Position numbers and translations under genes: made by a program. Under the pieces are notes generated by a model. That model was not told the DNA's origin, made no database searches, and saw nothing but the letters and a program-made list of their open reading frames with translations. From Adiantum capillus-veneris (lineage: Eukaryota > Streptophyta > Polypodiopsida > Polypodiales > Pteridaceae), in assembly GCA_014529385.2 (NCBI GenBank), contig CM043968.1:133184018-133248017 (forward strand): a stretch of DNA of 64,000 bases, written 5' to 3'. The first letter of the stretch is position 1, and every line of letters begins with the position of its first letter. Shown piece by piece: positions 57,788-64,000 of the stretch.

Positions 57788-58043
57788 TGGATCTACGTGG
57801 GCTCACACACAACACCTATTGCGGCCGACATCTCTCACCCACACACACAAACTGCTCTTACCATCGTATGTCTCCTTTGTCAACATGCAGCTTTTAATTC
57901 GCTTGGGTTATTAATAAAACTGAAGCCCACCATTTGACTCACACACACATACACATTGCACACACTACAGTCGCATCTTTCCCACTTGCTGTGCATGACA
58001 GCACATGACCCTCAATGCCTCACTACCCGCCTGGCCTGGCGCC

Positions 58044-58047
<4 letters not shown>

Positions 58048-58125
<78 letters not shown>
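58048..58125. repeat. (CA)n microsatellite
   Basis: About 39 uninterrupted CA units. Confidence 0.95.
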
Positions 58126-58678
<553 letters not shown>

Positions 58679-58810
58679 TGAGACCACAACTCTCGTAGCT
58701 ACTGCAATCCTCCTGCAACTTGGCGTAGCTGCCGCCACACACACACACACACACACACACGCTTGTGTACCCTCTCGGGCCTCCCTCTCGGGCCTCCCTC
58801 TCGGGCCTCG

Positions 58811-59245
58811 GCTCACCTCCCCTTTAAGTGCCACGGGTCCCAAAGCATGGGATCAATGGTCTCAATTGAAAGGCGGGATGGTGATCGATCTGGATTGTTG
58901 ATCGATTAAAATCTAAACTCGAGATCCCGAGTTTAGATTTCGAAAAACTAATCTCGGGAGGTCGGCCTAATCTCGGGACGCCTCGCTTTCCCAGCCAAGT
59001 TTTGAACCCTCGTCATCAGCTTGGGGGGCACGCGCCTTGACCAACATGCCCACGTGCGCCTCCTTGAAATAGATGTGATTTCACATCTATTTGAAGGTAA
59101 ACTCAGGATCTCGACATAAAAACTAAACTCGGGATCCCGAGTTTAGTTTTTACCCGTCGACGGCCAAGATTTGCGCGCGCCTTTGATTTTGCACAAGAGC
59201 CATTGATCCCATGCTTTGGGACCCCGTGGCACTTAAAGGTGAGGC
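58811..59245. repeat. 435-bp foldback element with nested palindromes
   Basis: Arms 58811-58859 and 59200-59245 are reverse complements (CACGGGTCCCAAAGCATGGG against CCCATGCTTTGGGACCCCGTG) apart from a small indel. Inside are a 32-bp near-palindrome (58909-58940), AATAGATGTGATTTCACATCTATT (59067-59092 region; here given by position) and a perfect 36-bp palindrome at 59117-59152. Its inner arm end GGGATCAATGG is shared with the element at 57288. Confidence 0.75.
59117..59152. repeat. Perfect 36-bp palindrome
   Basis: Half-site TAAAAACTAAACTCGGGA followed by its exact reverse complement. 58909-58940 is the same sequence family with one mismatched pair, so the two are diverged copies. Confidence 0.95.
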
Positions 59246-62199
59246 TCGGCTCATGCTCTTTCTTGTTCTCTGTCCCAAGAGCTGCCGCCATCGAATCTGA
59301 CGAGCAAAACAGAAAAACTCTCAGAACAAGAGCGAGTTCCCACCTTGCGCCATAAATTTTGACAAAATAAAATAAAATAAAATTTGTAAGAACCCTATTG
59401 AAGGAAAGAGTAAAAAACAAAGAGATCGCTTGGATCTATCAAAAATAAAAATTGCTCGAAGCGGATTTGTACTTGTGGCTAATTGAGAACAATGACACGA
59501 AGAACAATGTGGGATTTTTGTGCATGGCTTTAAGCTTGATCGAACATTTTTTCATATTGTCATCACAATTAAAATTGATTGAAATCCTCTAATGAGGTCG
59601 GCTTATGGGGATTTAAGAGCATATTCATTGTACATTTATTAAGAGGTTCAGAACATTTTTTGCATAGATTCATTTAAAAATGTGATGCAATTTTTTGTTT
59701 TTAAGAGAGAGTTTTGAATGGATTTATGATAGGTGCAATCTTTGGCCGGTGAAATTCTCTCTCTTTTGTTGCTTTGTATGTCAAAATATGCTACATAAGA
59801 GCATGAGAAGCAAATGCATTGATTTACTGTGCAATGGGTGAACAATTGTTCATAGAGCTACATAAAAATTGCCAAGTTTGTGATAGAATGTGATAGATTT
59901 TGGAGATTGGGTTGAATAAAAACTTCCTGCAAGCACTAATCAATGATATGTTTTGAAGGGATGGTGGACAATGATACAAAACAAGGTTTTGATGCCTTGA
60001 GGGAGCTTCAATTCACTTCATCTTATGTTCTCTTTTCCCTTGCTATGCATGCCGTATGAGTGCTAGTTGGATGTGATCATCGAGGGTGTGCATTGAAAGT
60101 TTGGGTTTGGCATTGCTCAATACTTTTTTAGTGCTTAATATGTATGCAAAAATCATGGCATAGCACTAAATTGGGTTTCTTGAATGGCCATATGATAGCA
60201 TTGAACATGAAAGATTTAGTGATTGTATTGGATGTTCATATGCTAAAGAGCACTAATGATTTGAGTCTTTTTTGAAGGGGTGTGGAAGGAATGTACTCTC
60301 ATTGATCCAAGAAGGGGTCATCATTGCAAAAAGTTACAAAATGTGGCTATTTAGAGCCATTCCAAGTCTTTGGAGTAAAAGTTGTATATATACTAGCTCA
60401 CAGCTTGGTCTAAAATGCAAATGTTTTCATTTGAGCTAGTTGTTTACCCAACTTTTTTGGGAGCTTTCAAGTACATAATTTGGCTATAATTAAGAGCCAT
60501 TCATTTTCATTTCAACAAGTTGCAGTCATCTCTAGATCATAGATTGCACTTAAATTGAAAACTTCATGTGAGCTAATTGTTAGCCAACTTTTTGAAAAGC
60601 TTTAAATTGTAAAATTTTGCTATCAAGAGCCACTTCATTTCATTCAAAAGTTGTATTATTTTCAGCTCTTGGCTTGTTTTTTCCATATTTCATTGAGCTA
60701 AAATTAATCAAACTTTTGAATCATGCATGAGAGATGTAAAAATTGCAAAATTTGCTTATGTAGAAGCTCATTCTCTCTCATGGTTGTTATGTATGCATAA
60801 ATTTGCTACTTTAGAGCATCATATGCATAACCAAAGGCATTTTTTCCCTTGGGTTTTTTCCCTTTGGAAAATTTGGGTATGCAAGACCCTAGCTTTAGGT
60901 TTTCATTAATGTTTTTTGTGTGCTTTTGGATTTAAATAAGAGACCTTTGGAGCTTGTGTTTACACTTAGCTTCAAATCAGCTTCTTTTGCAAATAAAACA
61001 AATCAAGATACTTCTCTACAAAGGGGATGCTTGCTCAAGGATGCACAAAGAGCATGACTAGGTGTAATCCTTCCATGATTTTTCTCTTTTTATCTCTTCA
61101 TTCTCTATGCTTGGCTTAAGTAAGTTTTGCTTCTAAGCTATGGTTTTTTCATGTTCAAAAGCTAAGAATACCAAAGTTTCAACACTTTTGCTTTGTGAAA
61201 ATTAACTCATCAAAAAATTAAGTTTTATGTGTGCTAATCATAGGTAATTGGCCTTAGGTTAATGTAGGTTCATTTCTTGCTAGTCCTAAACTCTTAGTGA
61301 TAGTCTTAATACTCCATTCATTTTTAACATGACCTAGGGCTATGATTAGGCTATAGTCCTTTAGTCCAATTGACATTAGCATCTCAAGTTGGAAGAAATA
61401 AAAATGTGCTAAAAAATGAATCAATGAAGCAAAAAAGTGTCACGAAAAAGTAGTAAAAATACTACTATACACATGAAAAATAAAATTTCTATGTTATGTT
61501 GTGTCCATGTAAGGCATAGCGTCTTATTAGCTCTTGGCAGGCGAGGGGAATCACCTTGCCTCGCTTGGTCAAGGCTCTAAACCGATGCTTTGGCTTGATA
61601 GGGGTTAGCCGTCGCCTTGGTAGGCTAGTAGGCTAGTAGGCTTTTGGAACACCTTCTTCAGGGTTCAAAGAGCCGAGAGTCGTGCCTAGAATTGCCTTGG
61701 GGTGGTAGCTTTGTATTGTGCTTAAATTTTTTTAATGAATGACAAAACCAAAACTTCCATGAGCTTCAAAAAGCTTTGACAATGTATTGATAGATTAGGA
61801 GCGTTTCTATAGCCCATAGACATGATAGACTTGAATGATTTATTAATATTGGTCACATAGTTTTTAGGCTAGTAAGTTATGAACTTGCATTAGCCTAGGG
61901 TCATAATTGATTGCTTGTGTTTCATGCATAAAATTGAAATTTCAAGTGGTTTAATCTTCACAATAGTACAGGTATCATTTTTGCTTTATGTTGTTTAGTT
62001 TTTGACTATGATTCACCCATCTTTTAGAAGGCAAAAATTCACTTTGCATGATTGTTCATTGTACTTTATGTTTTGTATCCTTGTTGGCCTTTGATGCTCA
62101 TTACTTGTTCTTATATTTTACAGCTCAACATTTCTTCCATGGACTTACTTTCTACCATGTCACCGTGTCTTGCTTCACCGGCACACGAGGATGTGCACC
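59246..62199. other. Non-coding internal region of element B, right
   Basis: AT-rich, no protein domain. Contains the 136-bp tandem units (60341-60850) and, at 60831-60877, the CCAAAGGCA...CCCTTTGG stretch also found at 4-50. Short openings such as 60727-60909 are not supported as genes. Confidence 0.6.
60341..60850. repeat. Degenerate ~136-bp tandem repeat, about four units
   Basis: Units begin near 60341, 60478, 60614 and 60749 (steps 137, 136, 135) with ATNTGGCTAT...AAGAGCCATTC. Each also has a GAGCTAGTTGTTTACCCAAC-like part and an AGTTGTA or AGTTGCA word. Confidence 0.7.
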
Positions 62200-62217
62200 A
62201 AATTAGGAAGGGGGGAA
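62200..62217 (+). promoter_or_regulatory. Polypurine tract of element B
   Basis: AAATTAGGAAGGGGGGAA directly before the LTR start at 62218; almost identical to 323-340. Confidence 0.85.
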
Positions 62218-62960
62218 TGTTAGCAGCGACTAACACATGCTACACCAAATATGCATCAAGCGAGAGATATGCTATGGATGTCACAATATTTCCCTCTCAT
62301 TTTGTATAAGTCTTGGGCTCACTTGGAGTTCCAAAGTTGTATATGCTAGCTAGAGGCTCAAGCTTAATTCTTAATTTCTCATTAAGTCTACTTCTTCTCT
62401 ACATTTCATCTTGTCATGAAGTAGTATTACACTTTCATTATTCTAGATTTGAGAGATGTATGTACTTCTTGCTATTAACCACTCATATTCTTCCATAAGC
62501 ATTCGATTTGTGAGATTTAGCATCACTAATTAGGTTGATTAAGTTGGGTCTTAATCTTGTAATTAGTGTGTGTGCCCTATTGTTTGCTTGTGTGTCGATA
62601 GGTTTTATGAAGCTCTAGCACCATTCACCTCGTGTGTGTAGCTATTGATGAAGTGTCATGATTGACATGTGGTAATTAGTGTGTGCTTATCATTAGTATG
62701 CTTGGTGTTTCTAGTCTATGGTAAGTCGGGGACTTCGGTGGACTTGATGTGTGTAGGAAATTGATTTATTAGTGATTAGAGTAGGTTTAGAGTTAGTATT
62801 GCCATGGCCAATCTCTACTTGCATTGGAGAGATGATCTCTTGAATCCTCTATTTCTATTCTTCCGATGCTCGTGCTTCCATGCCCTAGCCGGGTTGCCGA
62901 TCCACGGATTTGATAATTTTGTGTGGGTTATGATTAGGTTGTGCTACTCGCTTCCCTACA
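62218..62960 (+). repeat. 3' LTR of element B
   Basis: 743 bp; same ends as 54072-55023 with an internal deletion of about 210 bp. Confidence 0.9.
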
Positions 62961-63655
62961 AACTTAATTATTTATTTTTACGTATCTAAATTCTCATTGG
63001 ACCTTTTTAAAACGTAACCTATAGCATTCAAGCACATCATGATGGCCACATGTGGAGGATCATTGGAATATGTGTCTTTTATGCTTATTAAGTCATTTGG
63101 CTAAATTGAATGCTTGAAGGACTTAGTCAATTAAGCAAGCATGTGTATTTTATGCTTCTTAAGTGATTTATTTTGAATTGTATGCTTTAAGCCTTAGTCA
63201 ATCAAGCATGGACGTGAGTGACTCTTGAGAATTTATCTTTGAATTTAACATTTCAAAAACCTTAGTCTTTCAAGCATAAAAATCACTTCAAACTTTGGGC
63301 AAGGTTCTCACAACCACTTTAAGCGTTTTAGCACCTTATGCTTGGGTATGATTCCCACCTCGAGGTTAGCCCTAACCTGCATAAGGTCAAAGGACTTTTT
63401 AACACTAACTTTTGAAGGTCTTTAATGAAGCTAGCCCTAAGGTCTTTTAAGCTCCATTAGATGCACGTTTCTCTTTGATAGACTACCTCCGTTTGGACCC
63501 CTTTTGAGATGTAACCATCTCTCCTCTTGGTCCCTTGCTGAGGTAACTCTAGAAGCACTTATTGCACATTGCTCTTTGGTAGACCATCTCCTTTTGGACC
63601 CTATTGAGATGCAACCATTTCTCCTTTCGATCCCCTGTTGAGATAGGTCTAAAAG

Positions 63656-63711
<56 letters not shown>

Positions 63712-63807
63712 CACTAGCTCTTGTTTCCCTTTTATCTTCCCATATTAAGTGATCAATTTCATATGAGAAAATCATTTGGTAAATTTAGATATTATATTTT
63801 ATGACAT
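62961..63807 (-). repeat. 5' LTR of element D, right half
   Basis: Starts with the second AACTT copy and matches 47170-47954. On the minus strand the LTR opens TGTCATAAAATATAA. It contains a (TA)n run at 63661-63706 that is much shorter in the other LTR. Confidence 0.9.
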
Positions 63808-64000
63808 GTATCTGTAGCAACCTATGACTACAATATTTGTACATACACTTAATACAATGTTTGCACTATTATACAATAGCTATGAAAACTACGACACTAG
63901 TTGAACTTATTTCAATACCAAAAATAGGATATTATGACAATCCAAACTTTCGCATTCTTGGATGTGAACATAGTTTGACTTCAAAGCCGAGGTCAACAAT
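63808..64000. other. Flank beyond element D
   Basis: AT-rich sequence that was continuous with 46353 before D inserted. Nothing recognised. Confidence 0.5.

Overview
The window looks like one block of plant heterochromatin made almost wholly of retrotransposons, with no recognisable host gene. The evidence is plant-type Ty1/copia, Ty3/gypsy (chromovirus and a large Tat/Athila-like type) and L1-like sequences, primer sites matching initiator tRNA-Met or tRNA-Asp, long microsatellites, and many stop codons and frameshifts in every element. The species cannot be read from the sequence; a large, repeat-rich plant genome fits.

Layout. 1-1322: tail and 3' LTR of a gypsy element cut by the window edge. 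1323-6080: endonuclease-like scrap, CT microsatellite, foldback/tRNA-like repeat and a broken L1-type LINE (+). 6620-15190: old gypsy element E (+), split by chromovirus C (7509-13974, minus, TSD AGATG). 15334-15505: CT/CA microsatellite. 15902-42972: copia F (+), split by the 25.3-kb gypsy element A (17280-42581, minus). A itself carries a solo LTR in its integrase (25815-27364) and copia H in its leader (35025-40171, minus, TSD CAGAC). 43168-45450: two copia fragments joined head to head. 46354-63807: chromovirus D (minus), with a solo LTR between gag and protease (50738-51394, TSD CTCCC) and the non-coding LTR element B inserted into its 5' LTR (54072-62960, TSD AACTT).

Element A is the most unusual object. 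Without its insertions it is about 18.6 kb. In its own direction it carries LTR, tRNA-Asp primer site, leader, gag, protease, RT, RNase H, integrase, a second retropepsin-like ORF, a spacer, and a 3.6-kb coiled-coil ORF that stops just before the polypurine tract. Both the leader and the spacer before the coiled-coil ORF carry a 22-bp palindrome (half-site GTAAATAATCG plus its reverse complement) at about 285-bp intervals, once copia H and a 62-bp duplication are subtracted. A degenerate copy lies in the LTRs. This is the best candidate here for an undescribed cis-acting system.

No element looks autonomous now. Copia H is the least damaged: one reading frame, two amber stops, and an altered protease active site. 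Nesting gives relative ages: F before A, A before H and the solo LTR; D before B; E before C.
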